DNA of 53,696 nt from SCGC-AG-212-J23 sp035649175 (GTDB lineage Bacteria > Pseudomonadota > Gammaproteobacteria > Burkholderiales > SG8-39). Both the position numbers and the translations under genes were made by a program. The stretch spans positions 1-53,696 of the forward strand of contig DASRKB010000135.1 of the NCBI GenBank assembly GCA_035649175.1. The letters are read 5' to 3'. Positions 16,979-24,870 of the stretch are shown here, in pieces. Position 1 is the stretch's first letter. Each line of letters starts with the position of its first letter. The notes under the pieces were generated by a model. That model did not search any database. It was not told the origin of the DNA and saw only the letters and a list, made by a program, of their open reading frames with translations.

Positions 16979-18004
16979 ATGCTTGCAAGAGAAATGAAAG
17001 GCGGTTCTCTTAGACAATGGACTGTCACAGTTGCTTTGGCGCTGACGGTGGGCGCGCCAGGCTGGAGCGTGGCGCAGGCGCCCGGTGGCATCGTCGTATT
17101 CGGGACCAGCCTCTCTGATCCCGGCAATGCGTTTGCGTTGCAGGGCGTGAACAATACTCCGCCTGATTACCTGCAGGATATTTTCATGGTGCCGAATGCG
17201 CCCTACGCGCGGGGCGGACACCATCTCAGCAACGGAGCGACGTGGATCGAACAGCTTGCGAGGCCCCTCGGGCTCGCCGGCAGCGTGGGGCCCGCTTTCA
17301 AGCAATCGGGCAAAGCCACTAACTATGCGGTCGCTGGCACGCGGGCCTGGGGCGACGGCATAAACATCAGCCTTGAACAGCAAGTTGATCGGTTCCTTTA
17401 CGACTTGGGGGACGCCAACGTGCCGGCGGATTGGCTGTTCGTCGTGGAAATCGGCAGCAATGATGTGCGCGATGCCCTCGTGGCGTATCTGTCCGGTACG
17501 CCGCCGCCTCACAGCGGCGACGACATCCTGCAGGGCGCGCTGACTGCAATTGGCATCCAACTGCAAAGGCTGTACGGCGCGGGCGCGACAAGATTCCTGA
17601 TCTGGAGCAGCGTTCCCAATATTGGGTCGACACCGGCCGTTCGCACCCTAGATTACTACTCCTTCATTCAGGGGCTTTCGCAACAAGGTCAGATCATCCA
17701 GTTCGCCACTTGGTTGTCGTACCAGTTCAGCGTGCAGCTTGGCGATATCGTGACGCAGGTCAAAACCCTTCCGGGCGTTAGCGTGGCGCCGCTCGATGTA
17801 TTCACCGCGGTGAACGCCCTCGTCGCGCAGCCCCAAGACTTCGGGTTGACCAACGTGACGATGCCATGCATCACTCCCAATATCGCGCCGTTCACCTGCC
17901 AGAATCCGGATGAGTACCTCTTCTGGGACGGAGTTCATCCCACGCAGGCGACTCACGCGATCTTCGCGCAAAAAGCCACCGCTGCGCTCATACAAATGCC
18001 TTAA
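16979..18004 (+). CDS. Secreted SGNH/GDSL hydrolase with variant GTSL motif
   Basis: A 341-residue exported esterase/lipase-like protein. The signal peptide (about 1-33) has helix WTVTVALALTVGA and ends near VAQA. Block I reads VVFGTSLSDPGNAF, so the nucleophile Ser44 is kept but the usual Asp of GDS is Thr. Block III is VVEIGSNDVRDAL with its Asn, and block V is FWDGVHPTQATH with the Asp/His pair. It fits the phospholipase/lecithinase/hemolysin branch (COG3240). It lies alone in the island with its own strong ribosome site; substrate unknown. Confidence 0.85.
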   Translation: MLAREMKGGSLRQWTVTVALALTVGAPGWSVAQAPGGIVVFGTSLSDPGNAFALQGVNNTPPDYLQDIFMVPNAPYARGGHHLSNGATWIEQLARPLGLAGSVGPAFKQSGKATNYAVAGTRAWGDGINISLEQQVDRFLYDLGDANVPADWLFVVEIGSNDVRDALVAYLSGTPPPHSGDDILQGALTAIGIQLQRLYGAGATRFLIWSSVPNIGSTPAVRTLDYYSFIQGLSQQGQIIQFATWLSYQFSVQLGDIVTQVKTLPGVSVAPLDVFTAVNALVAQPQDFGLTNVTMPCITPNIAPFTCQNPDEYLFWDGVHPTQATHAIFAQKATAALIQMP

Positions 18005-18158
18005 ACCGAGGCGCAAATCACTAAGCGCCCAAATGCCGCTTCTTCTTGGCCAGCGCTAGGGCTGATCTATACGGAACTGTGTCCCAAGATTATCCCCGAA
18101 CGCGTCGCTGAGACTTCTTACGATTCGGTCCAGTTCGCTCATCTCCAGGGAGGGCTAC

Positions 18159-18749
18159 ATGACTACAATCGTGAAGGCTGTTCTGCTTATCGCTGCCGCT
18201 GCCTTAGCCGGGTGCGCGGGCACGCAATTCAAGCGTGCGGAGCCCGAGACTCTGCAGAACGGAGAGACGACCTACGCGCAGGTCGTCCAGAGGATGGGCG
18301 AGCCGCGCTCGCGCGGCCAAGTGCTGAAGAATAACAAACAAGTCACCACGGCGAGCTACTCCTATGCTGAAGCAGGCGGCAAGTCGGTGAGCGACGAGGT
18401 GATCGCGAGCAAGACGCAAATGTTCTTCTTTGCCGATGAGCGGCTTGTGGGGCACGCTTTCGCGTCGACATGGGCGGAGGACCATACGCGCTTTGACGAC
18501 ACGAAGCTCTCGCAGATCGCCAAGGGCCGGACCACGAAGGAGGAGGTGATCGCCCTGCTCGGCAAGCCCTCCGGCTACTATCGCTACCCCATGATCGACG
18601 CGGCAACGGGAGAGGCACTCGTTTACGTGTATGCGCAAGTCGCGAAGAAAGGCCTCATGAGCATCGGCATCTCCAATAAAGAGGCCGTCATCACGCTAGA
18701 CGAGCGCGGCGTAGTAAGCGATGTGAAGTTCGAGTCTACGTCGCAGTAA
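18159..18749 (+). CDS. Lipoprotein with duplicated SmpA/BamE-like units
   Basis: A 196-residue outer-membrane-type lipoprotein. The signal peptide ends in lipobox LAGC with Cys19. Two similar units follow: LQNGETTYAQVVQRMGEPRSRG with YSYAEAGG (about 37-75), and IAKGRTTKEEVIALLGKPSGYYRY with LVYVYAQV (about 120-160). Each resembles the G.T...V...G.P turn of the BamE fold. It is not BamE itself, which is shorter and single-unit. GGGAGGG precedes ATG 18159 by four bases. It is followed at once by the response regulator, perhaps in one transcript. Confidence 0.75.
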   Translation: MTTIVKAVLLIAAAALAGCAGTQFKRAEPETLQNGETTYAQVVQRMGEPRSRGQVLKNNKQVTTASYSYAEAGGKSVSDEVIASKTQMFFFADERLVGHAFASTWAEDHTRFDDTKLSQIAKGRTTKEEVIALLGKPSGYYRYPMIDAATGEALVYVYAQVAKKGLMSIGISNKEAVITLDERGVVSDVKFESTSQ

Positions 18750-18809
18750 GCGAGCTTGCATGAGCCGCCACGGGATGACCCAACTGGCACTCGCCCCTAT
18801 GATCATGTT

Positions 18810-19445
18810 ATGCGCGTGATGATCGTCGAGGACGATCGTGCCATCCGCGAGCGCTTTGCGCACGCGATGGCTCCCCACGCGACGTTCATAGAGCAAGCGC
18901 AGACGGCACGCCAGGCGATTGCTCGGCTCGCGATCGCGCAGCCCGACGTGTTGCTCGTCGATCTTGGGCTACCCGACCTGCACGGCACGGAAGTGATCCG
19001 GCAGGCGGCCCGCGCGCTGCCGAAGTGCGACATCATGGTGATCACGGTCTTTGCCGACGGGCGCAGCGTGCTCGAGAGCATCGAGGCCGGGGCCTGCGGC
19101 TACATCCTCAAGGACTGCAGCGATGCGGAGCTGGTCGCCAACGTCGCACAACTGCGCGCAGGGGGCGCGCCGATGAGCCCGGGCATCGCCCGCATCGTGC
19201 TGAGCCGACTGCGTAAGCCGCCGCGGTGCGAAGACGCCGGTCTCAGCCCACGCGAAGTCGACGTCCTCAACATGCTCTCGCGCGGCTATGGCTATGCCGA
19301 GGTGGGAGAGCGGCTCGGTATCTCGCTGCACACGGTGTCCAGCCACATCAAGAACATGTACCGCAAGCTCGCGGTTCACTCCGCTGCGGCCGCCGTTGCG
19401 CGCGCCGCGGAGCTTAAGGTGCTGAGGCCGGGGTCGGAAGGCTGA
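18810..19445 (+). CDS. NarL/LuxR-type response regulator
   Basis: A 211-residue two-component regulator. The receiver domain (about 1-118) starts MRVMIVEDDRAIRERF, has the acceptor Asp in VLLVDLGLPDLHG and Lys in YILKDCS. The C-terminal helix-turn-helix (about 140-205) reads LSPREVDVLNMLSRGYGYAEVGERLGISLHTVSSHIKNMY. I prefer ATG 18810, where homology begins; a TTG at 18756 would add 18 residues of no clear kind. The last 70 bases overlap the convergent sensor kinase gene, its probable partner. Confidence 0.88.
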   Translation: MRVMIVEDDRAIRERFAHAMAPHATFIEQAQTARQAIARLAIAQPDVLLVDLGLPDLHGTEVIRQAARALPKCDIMVITVFADGRSVLESIEAGACGYILKDCSDAELVANVAQLRAGGAPMSPGIARIVLSRLRKPPRCEDAGLSPREVDVLNMLSRGYGYAEVGERLGISLHTVSSHIKNMYRKLAVHSAAAAVARAAELKVLRPGSEG

Positions 19446-21298
19446 CGTGCGGCGAGCGAAGCGGGCAGCAGGAGCCTCACGCGGGTGCCGCCGCCCGGAC
19501 GCGATTCGATTTCGAGCGACCCACCCAGGGCCTGCGCCCGCTCGCGCATAGTGCCCAGGCCACGCCCGCTCGCCGACTGCGCAGCCTCATAGCCCGCGCC
19601 GTCATCCTCGATCCGGATCTCGATCGCGCGCTCTCCGATCGGGCGGGCGGTGAGGCTGATATGGCGCGCGGCGGCGTGCTGCATGGCGTTGGAGGTCGCC
19701 TGGAGCACGATGCGCTGGATCGCGAGCACCGCCGAAGGCTCGAGCGCTTCCACGAGCGGCAGCTCCGCGACCTCCCACGACAGTCGGGTGGCCATGCCGG
19801 ACATGAGCGGTTCTACGCGGTGGCGTAGCTTGCCGAGCACCGTCGACAGGTCGCCTTCGGCAGGCTCAAGGGCATCGACGGCGATGCGCAGCTCCTGCAT
19901 CGCTTCGCGGGCACGCTGCTCTACCGTTCTCGCATCGACCTGGCCGCCTTGCGCATAGCGCAGCAGGCCGACCAGGCTCGCGCCGACGCCGTCGTGCATG
20001 TCGGCAAGGATGCGGGCGCGCTCGCTCACCCGCGCCTGCTCCCGGCTCGCTTCCTCGATGCGAAGGTGGTACGCCTCAATCTCACGCGCCTTCTCCTCGA
20101 CCCTCCGCTCAAGGTCGGTACGCGCCCGTTCGGTCTCCCTCACCGCGGAGACGTAGCGCTCGAAGATTGCCACGCCCAGCGCGACGAGCAGAACGGGAAC
20201 GTGCCATACCACGATAACCGCGCTATCCACGTCGATCCAGCCGAGCACTCGCATCGCCTCGCGAAAGTTCATGAACGCCATCGCTAACAACGCCGCTCCT
20301 TCGAAGAGCTGCGACCACCGCCACGGCCGGGGCGCGCAGAGAAGCAGAATGCCGAGACCAACAATCGGCAAAATCGAATAGGCGAGTCCGGAGGCCAGGC
20401 GATGCGCCAGAATGGCTGCAGGGCTGGTGGCAGCAGCCGTGGCGATGCCGACCGCAAACGTCGCCCATAAGAAGCTCTCGAACCACCGCGATCGGACGTC
20501 GACAGCGCGAAGACAGGCTATCAGCGCCGGCGTGACCAGCCCGTAGCGCCATAAGAACAACATGGCGTGGCGCATATCTCCCATGTCTGCATGGCGGGTT
20601 AGTATCCAAGTGGCCATCGACAAGCCCCACGCGAGGCAAGCGACGGCAAACCACAGCATCACGGCGTCCCGGCGCCGTGCCAGCCAGAGGAAGAAGGCAA
20701 TGAGGCCCGCCGCCAGCGCAGCAGACGAGAAGTTGCGCCCGGCCAGTATTGTGCGCTCCACGTCCATGTCGAAGATTCGATACACCACCTGGGCATCACC
20801 AAAGGTGATGCGGCTCAGTCCGTGCTGCAGCTCTGGAGTTGCGCGTACGCGGACGTGAATGACATTCTCTCCGGCCTTGAGCAAAGCCGGGCTGATTTGG
20901 AAGTACATCGCTCGGCCGAAGTCGGTGGTCCCCGGAGCGATGTCGCCCAGCGCGCCGGCGAGGGCGCCATTCATGTACATCTCGAACACCTCGGCACGGC
21001 GGTGTGGTACGTAGATCGCCTGCATTCGAATCGGCACCGACGGCAGCTGGAATGTGACGCGATACCAGCCGACGCCTGCAACGCCGGGCCGAGCATGACG
21101 CCATTCATCCGGAAGCGTTACCGGTGCCCATGCCGCAAAATCATCGGGAGGACGTCGCGCGTTGCTTAGAACGAACTCCGCTTGCTCGAGGAGAACGGCT
21201 CTTAACGGCTGCTTAAGTGACGGCTCGGCCCTAGCCGATAGGATCAATCCGGCGAGCCCCATGATGAGCAGTGTGAGCAGTGCTCGGTGAACGGCCAT
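19376..21298 (-). CDS. Membrane sensor histidine kinase, HisKA_3 class
   Basis: A 640-residue kinase. A signal/anchor (1-24) is followed by a periplasmic jelly-roll, sugar-binding-like domain (about 50-170; WYRVTFQLP and MYMNGALAGALGD). Six to seven membrane helices (about 190-380), in the style of 7TMR-DISM sensors, come next, then a coiled coil (about 385-430). The H-box is ILADMHDGVGASLVGLLRYAQ and the ATP-binding domain has IRIEDDGAGYE and GRGLGTMRERA. The class pairs with NarL-type regulators. Strong GGGAGG precedes ATG 21298. The last ~23 codons (Ala-rich) are read antisense to the regulator's DNA-binding end. Confidence 0.88.
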   Translation of the reverse strand: MAVHRALLTLLIMGLAGLILSARAEPSLKQPLRAVLLEQAEFVLSNARRPPDDFAAWAPVTLPDEWRHARPGVAGVGWYRVTFQLPSVPIRMQAIYVPHRRAEVFEMYMNGALAGALGDIAPGTTDFGRAMYFQISPALLKAGENVIHVRVRATPELQHGLSRITFGDAQVVYRIFDMDVERTILAGRNFSSAALAAGLIAFFLWLARRRDAVMLWFAVACLAWGLSMATWILTRHADMGDMRHAMLFLWRYGLVTPALIACLRAVDVRSRWFESFLWATFAVGIATAAATSPAAILAHRLASGLAYSILPIVGLGILLLCAPRPWRWSQLFEGAALLAMAFMNFREAMRVLGWIDVDSAVIVVWHVPVLLVALGVAIFERYVSAVRETERARTDLERRVEEKAREIEAYHLRIEEASREQARVSERARILADMHDGVGASLVGLLRYAQGGQVDARTVEQRAREAMQELRIAVDALEPAEGDLSTVLGKLRHRVEPLMSGMATRLSWEVAELPLVEALEPSAVLAIQRIVLQATSNAMQHAAARHISLTARPIGERAIEIRIEDDGAGYEAAQSASGRGLGTMRERAQALGGSLEIESRPGGGTRVRLLLPASLAARQPSDPGLSTLSSAARATAAAAE

Positions 21299-21464
21299 GG
21301 CGCCTCCCTTCGCCTGTGCCTGCGTCCGTATTCTAGCCTTGCGGGCTTTTCCGGAAGCGAAGGTGGAAAGTATATGCCCCTGTGGTATTAGCTCTGCGCC
21401 TCTTGCAGAGGCACTGGCGGTTGCTCAACGTCTTCCACCGGCAGCATTGCGAGAAAGAGACGCA

Positions 21465-21663
21465 ATGAAGACCGTCTAGCGTCGCTACGAGCGCTTCGCC
21501 CGGGAGTACGTGCTCGACCACAAGGCCTCGCGGGCCTAAGGCCGACGGATACAAAGTCAAGACCAACCGGCGCCGCCGAGGTAAACGTCGCGCGGCTGCT
21601 GAGGAAGGCTGTGGTTCAGGATGTCATCGAGCGCCTAGGCTTCTGGGCATCGAGGACGGCGAA
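21465..21663 (+). pseudogene. Decayed phage terminase small-subunit gene
   Basis: ATG 21465 reads MKTV then a stop, then RRYERFAREYVLDHKASRA and another stop at 21537. In the +1-related frame GYKVKTN follows (21547-21567), and from 21572 a third frame gives AAEVNVARLLRKAVVQDVIERL. Joined, the pieces match the terminase small-subunit pattern (F..EYL.D.NA..AA..AGY..KTA...A..LL....VQ..I). At least two stops and two frameshifts show it is dead. It marks past phage DNA. Confidence 0.6.
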
Positions 21664-21734
21664 ATGATAGCGGTCGTACTCAAGTTCAGTACCGGACCGG
21701 ACGGCCCGCTGCCCGTCAACCAAGAATAGGATCG

Positions 21735-21759
21735 GAGATCGGGGTCAGACCCCGATCTC
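21735..21759. repeat. GGGGTC-GACCCC palindromic repeat, copy 2
   Basis: Arms GAGATCGGGGTC and GACCCCGATCTC are perfectly complementary around a single A. This is the longest of the three copies and ends just before the MFS stop codon; it may terminate transcription from either side. Confidence 0.85.
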
Positions 21760-21760
21760 T

Positions 21761-23221
21761 CTAGCTGCGCCGCCAGCGCACGAGCGCGATGAGCGGCAGC
21801 ACCACGACCGCCGCCCCCGCAAACGCCCAGAAGGCATCGATGTAGCCGAGCATCGCGGCCTGGCGGTTCACTTCGGCGGAGAGCGAGGCGAGCGAGCGCG
21901 GATCGTCGAGGCTCCAGGCGCCGATGACCGAGGGCAGCGAGAGCGCCTCGTTGAAGGGCGACACCGCGGGCGACAGCTCGGCGCGATGCACCTGCGTCAT
22001 GCGCACGACCAGCGTGATGCTGAGCGAGATGTGGATGCTCGAGCCGATGTTGCGCAGCATGTGGAAGATCGCGGTGCCCTCCGCGGTGTGCTCGCCGCGC
22101 AGCGTGGAGAAGGTGACCTGGGTGATCGGCACCCAGAGGATGCCCACGCCAAAGCCCTGCAGCGCCATCGGCCAGAAGACGTCGGCGGTGCCCATGTTGG
22201 GATCGAGGTTGGCGAGCTGCCAGCCGGCCACCGCCTGCAGCACGAAGCCGAGCGTGATCGCCCAGCGCGGGTCGAAGCGGCTCGCCACGATCATCAGCGC
22301 GAAGGCGACGAGCGTGCCGGTGCCGCGCGCGCCGAGCACGAAGCCGATCACCGAGTCCGGGTAGCCGCTCACGCCCTGCAGCAGCGGCGGCAGCAGCGTC
22401 ATCGGCGTGAAGTTCAGCATGCCGAAGACGAACACGAGCACGATGCCCACCGCGAAGTTGCGGTCGCGGAAGAGCGCGGGCTCGAGGAACGGCCGCTCGC
22501 GCGTGAAGGTGTGCGCGAGGAAGAGGTACAGGCCGAGCGCGGCCGCGACCGCGTAGCCGACGATCTCCGGGGAGTCGAACCAGTCGGCGCGCTCGCCGCG
22601 GTCGAGCATGAGCTGCAGGGTGGCGAGCGCGAGGGCGAGGAGCAGGAACCCGGTCCAGTCGAGCGCCACCGGCCGGCGGTCCTTGCGGTCGTGGATGAAG
22701 AGCCAGGTGCCGGCGAGCGCGAAGAGCGCGAAGGGCACGATCATGTAGAACACCCAGCGCCAGCTGTACGCCTCGCTGAGATAGCCGCCGAGCACCGGGC
22801 CGACGATCGGCCCGAGCACCGAGCCGACGCCGAAGATCGAGATCACCGCGCCGTGGCGCTCGCGCGGGTAGGCCTCCAGGAGCAGCGCCTGCGACACCGG
22901 CACGAGCGGCGCGCCGAAGGCGCCCTGCAGCACGCGGTAGAAGACGAGCACCTCGAGCGAGTTCGCGAGACCGCAGCCGAGCGACGCCGCGGCGAAGGCG
23001 GCGACGCAGCCCAGGCAGAGCTTGCGCGCGCCGAAGCGCGACACGAGCCATCCCGAAAGGGGCGTGGCGACCGCGGTCGCGACGATGTTGCCGGTCACCA
23101 CCCAGGCGATCTGGTCCTGCGTGGCGGAGAGCGCCCCCTGCATCTGCGGCAGCGAGACGTTCGCGATCGTCACCGTCATCGAGTAGAGGAAGGTGACCGC
23201 GGTGCACGTGAGGAGAAGCAT
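21761..23221 (-). CDS. MFS drug exporter, DHA2/EmrB family
   Basis: A 486-residue inner-membrane exporter with 14 predicted helices. Seen: helix 1 start LYSMTVTIANVSLPQMQGAL, the motif A region PLSGWLVSRFGARKL, and the family motif C of drug antiporters in SVLGPIVGPVLGGYLSEAYSWRWVFYM. With the HlyD-type adaptor encoded across the MarR gene it should form an EmrAB-like pump for hydrophobic compounds. The gene is divergent from the MarR and adaptor genes rather than in one operon with them, and no outer-membrane factor is nearby. Confidence 0.92.
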   Translation of the reverse strand: MLLLTCTAVTFLYSMTVTIANVSLPQMQGALSATQDQIAWVVTGNIVATAVATPLSGWLVSRFGARKLCLGCVAAFAAASLGCGLANSLEVLVFYRVLQGAFGAPLVPVSQALLLEAYPRERHGAVISIFGVGSVLGPIVGPVLGGYLSEAYSWRWVFYMIVPFALFALAGTWLFIHDRKDRRPVALDWTGFLLLALALATLQLMLDRGERADWFDSPEIVGYAVAAALGLYLFLAHTFTRERPFLEPALFRDRNFAVGIVLVFVFGMLNFTPMTLLPPLLQGVSGYPDSVIGFVLGARGTGTLVAFALMIVASRFDPRWAITLGFVLQAVAGWQLANLDPNMGTADVFWPMALQGFGVGILWVPITQVTFSTLRGEHTAEGTAIFHMLRNIGSSIHISLSITLVVRMTQVHRAELSPAVSPFNEALSLPSVIGAWSLDDPRSLASLSAEVNRQAAMLGYIDAFWAFAGAAVVVLPLIALVRWRRS

Positions 23222-23226
23222 GTGCC

Positions 23227-23248
23227 TTGCTAATCATAACCTAGGCAA
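23227..23248. promoter_or_regulatory. Probable MarR operator in a 32-bp divergent gap
   Basis: TTGCTA at the left and TAGGCAA at the right form an imperfect inverted repeat across about 21 bases. It fills the gap between the exporter and MarR start codons, the usual site for self-regulation by MarR proteins. Confidence 0.5.
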
Positions 23249-23253
23249 CTAAT

Positions 23254-23706
23254 ATGGCGCGTATGCTCCGCGAGGACCTCTCGCGCAATTTCGGCTTCCT
23301 GGTCAACGACGTGGCGCGCGCGATGCGCACCGAGTACGACCGCCGGGTGCGCGAGCTCGGCCTGACCCGCTCGCAGTGGTGGGTGATGAACCACCTCTTC
23401 CGCAACCCGGGGCTCACCCAGTCCGAGCTCGCCGAGATCCTCGAGGTCGAGAAGCCGAGCGTCGGGCGGCTGCTCGACCGGCTCGAGGCCAAGGGCCTGG
23501 TGCGGCGCGAGCACGACGCGCGCGACCGCCGCGCCTGGCGCGTCTACATTGCGGAGGCGGCCGAGCCGCAGATGCGCGCCCTGAGGAAGCGCGCGGGCGA
23601 GCTCATGAGCGACGCGCTCGCCGGCCTTTCCGCCGCCGACCGCGAGCGCCTGATCGACCTGCTGCTCGCGGTGAAGGCGAACCTCGCGCGCCGCAACGGG
23701 AGCTAG
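23254..23706 (+). CDS. MarR-family transcriptional regulator
   Basis: A 150-residue winged-helix regulator. Seen: N-terminal dimer helix (NFGFLVNDVARAMRTEYDRR), helix-turn-helix LTQSELAEILEVEKPSVGRLLDRLEAKGLV, and wing REHDARDRRAWRVYI. It is expected to repress the divergent EmrB-type exporter and the adaptor gene two bases downstream, and to release on binding a phenolic or similar ligand. No strong ribosome site precedes ATG 23254. Confidence 0.9.
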   Translation: MARMLREDLSRNFGFLVNDVARAMRTEYDRRVRELGLTRSQWWVMNHLFRNPGLTQSELAEILEVEKPSVGRLLDRLEAKGLVRREHDARDRRAWRVYIAEAAEPQMRALRKRAGELMSDALAGLSAADRERLIDLLLAVKANLARRNGS

Positions 23707-23707
23707 G

Positions 23708-24730
23708 GTGCTGCGCGGCGTGCTCCTGCTCCTCGTGCCCGCCGCCTTCGCCGCCGGCGGGGCGTGGATGTGGCTGCAGGGCGGGCGCTACGAGGAGACC
23801 GAGAACGCCTACGTCAAGGCGAACATGATCGTCGTGACGCCCGAGGTCGCCGGGCCGGTGCTCGAGGTCGCGGTGCGCGAGCACCAGCGCGTCAGGGCGG
23901 GCGAGCTTCTCTTCCGCATCGACCCGGCGCCTTACGAGGCCGCGGTCGCGCGCGCCGAGGCCGAGCTCGCGATCGCCCGCACCGAGCTCGCCAGCCTGCG
24001 CGCCGAGCACAAGGTCGCGCTGGCGGAGGCGGCCGAGGCCGAGGAGCGCATCGGCTTCCTGGAGAAGCAGCTCGAGCGCCAGGCGAAGCTCAAGGAGCGC
24101 GGCATGGGCCTCGAGCAGGCCTACGACCTGGCCCGGCACGAGCTCGCGGCCGCGCGGCGGCGCCTCGAAAGCGCGCGCGAGCGCACGCAGCGCATCGCCG
24201 CGGCGCTCGGCGGCGACGCCGGCGCGCCGCTCGAGTCCCACCCGCGCTACCGTGCCGCGATCGCCGCGCGCGAAGCGGCGCGCATCGACCTCTCGCGCAC
24301 GAAGGTCTTCGCCGCCGCCGAAGGCACCGTCGCCAACCTCAGGCTCCAGGCCGGCGAGCGCGTGAGCGAGGACGCGGCGGTGTTCACGCTGATCGAGGAC
24401 TCGGCGGTCTGGGTGGAGGCGAACTTCAAGGAGACGCAGCTCACCCACCTGCGCGAGGGGCAGGGCGCCATCATCGTGGCCGATGCGTACCCCGGCCGCG
24501 AGTGGCGCGCGCGCGTATCCACCATCTCGCCGGCGACCGGGGCCGAGTTCGCGCTCCTGCCGCCGCAGAACGCGAGCGGAAACTGGGTGAAGGTCGTGCA
24601 GCGCGTCCCGGTGCGGCTGCGGCTGGACCCCTCGCAGGACGAGGGCCCGCCGCTGCGCGCCGGGATGACGGTCACGGTGCGCGTCGACACCGGCCGCGAG
24701 CGGACGCTCTCGGGCCTGGTACGCCGCTAG
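23708..24730 (+). CDS. HlyD/EmrA-family membrane fusion protein
   Basis: A 340-residue periplasmic adaptor. One N-terminal membrane helix (LLLLVPAAFAAGGAWMWL) leads to ENAYVKANMIVVTPEVAGPVLEV, the classic EmrA-like first barrel/lipoyl strand. A long alpha-helical hairpin follows (about 85-190, rich in Glu/Arg/Ala), then VANLRLQAGERVSEDAAVFTLIE and the barrel VWVEANFKETQL. It couples the inner-membrane exporter to an outer-membrane channel. GTG 23708 is only one base after the MarR stop, so it is co-transcribed with the regulator. Confidence 0.9.
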   Translation: MLRGVLLLLVPAAFAAGGAWMWLQGGRYEETENAYVKANMIVVTPEVAGPVLEVAVREHQRVRAGELLFRIDPAPYEAAVARAEAELAIARTELASLRAEHKVALAEAAEAEERIGFLEKQLERQAKLKERGMGLEQAYDLARHELAAARRRLESARERTQRIAAALGGDAGAPLESHPRYRAAIAAREAARIDLSRTKVFAAAEGTVANLRLQAGERVSEDAAVFTLIEDSAVWVEANFKETQLTHLREGQGAIIVADAYPGREWRARVSTISPATGAEFALLPPQNASGNWVKVVQRVPVRLRLDPSQDEGPPLRAGMTVTVRVDTGRERTLSGLVRR

Positions 24731-24740
24731 TCAGCGAATC

Positions 24741-24821
24741 TCGTCGTCCCCGCGAACGCGGGGACCCCATTTCTGAAGAGCCAAAAACAAGAATGGGCCC
24801 CCGCTTGCGCGGGGGCGACGA
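24741..24821. repeat. REPIN-like composite inverted repeat
   Basis: Two hairpins stand in opposite orientation: TCCCCGCG-AA-CGCGGGGA (24747-24764) and CCCCCGC-TTGC-GCGGGGG (24798-24815). Between them are the complementary pieces ACCCCATTTCT and AAGAATGGG, and outside them TCGTCG (24741) pairs with CGACGA (24816). It lies between two convergent gene ends and could also stop transcription both ways. Confidence 0.75.
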
Positions 24822-24870
24822 TCGAGCTTCTAGGCCTTCCGGTCGAGCTTCTAGGCCTTGCGGTCGAGCT
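24822..24870. repeat. 21-bp tandem repeat spanning the VOC stop codon
   Basis: The 21-base unit TCGAGCTTCTAGGCCTTCCGG (24822) recurs with two changes at 24843 and partly at 24864. On the minus strand it encodes KLDRKA-stop in frame, so the VOC gene has a second stop 21 bases after the first. Confidence 0.8.

Larger units (their letters stand above)
21299..21760. other. Right end of the island: phage-gene debris and a palindrome
   Basis: A 460-base stretch with no intact gene. It holds the broken terminase small-subunit sequence (21465-21663), a 21-codon frame from ATG 21664 with no known match, and the 25-bp palindrome at 21735-21759. Normal high-GC coding sequence resumes with the MFS gene. 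Confidence 0.6.
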
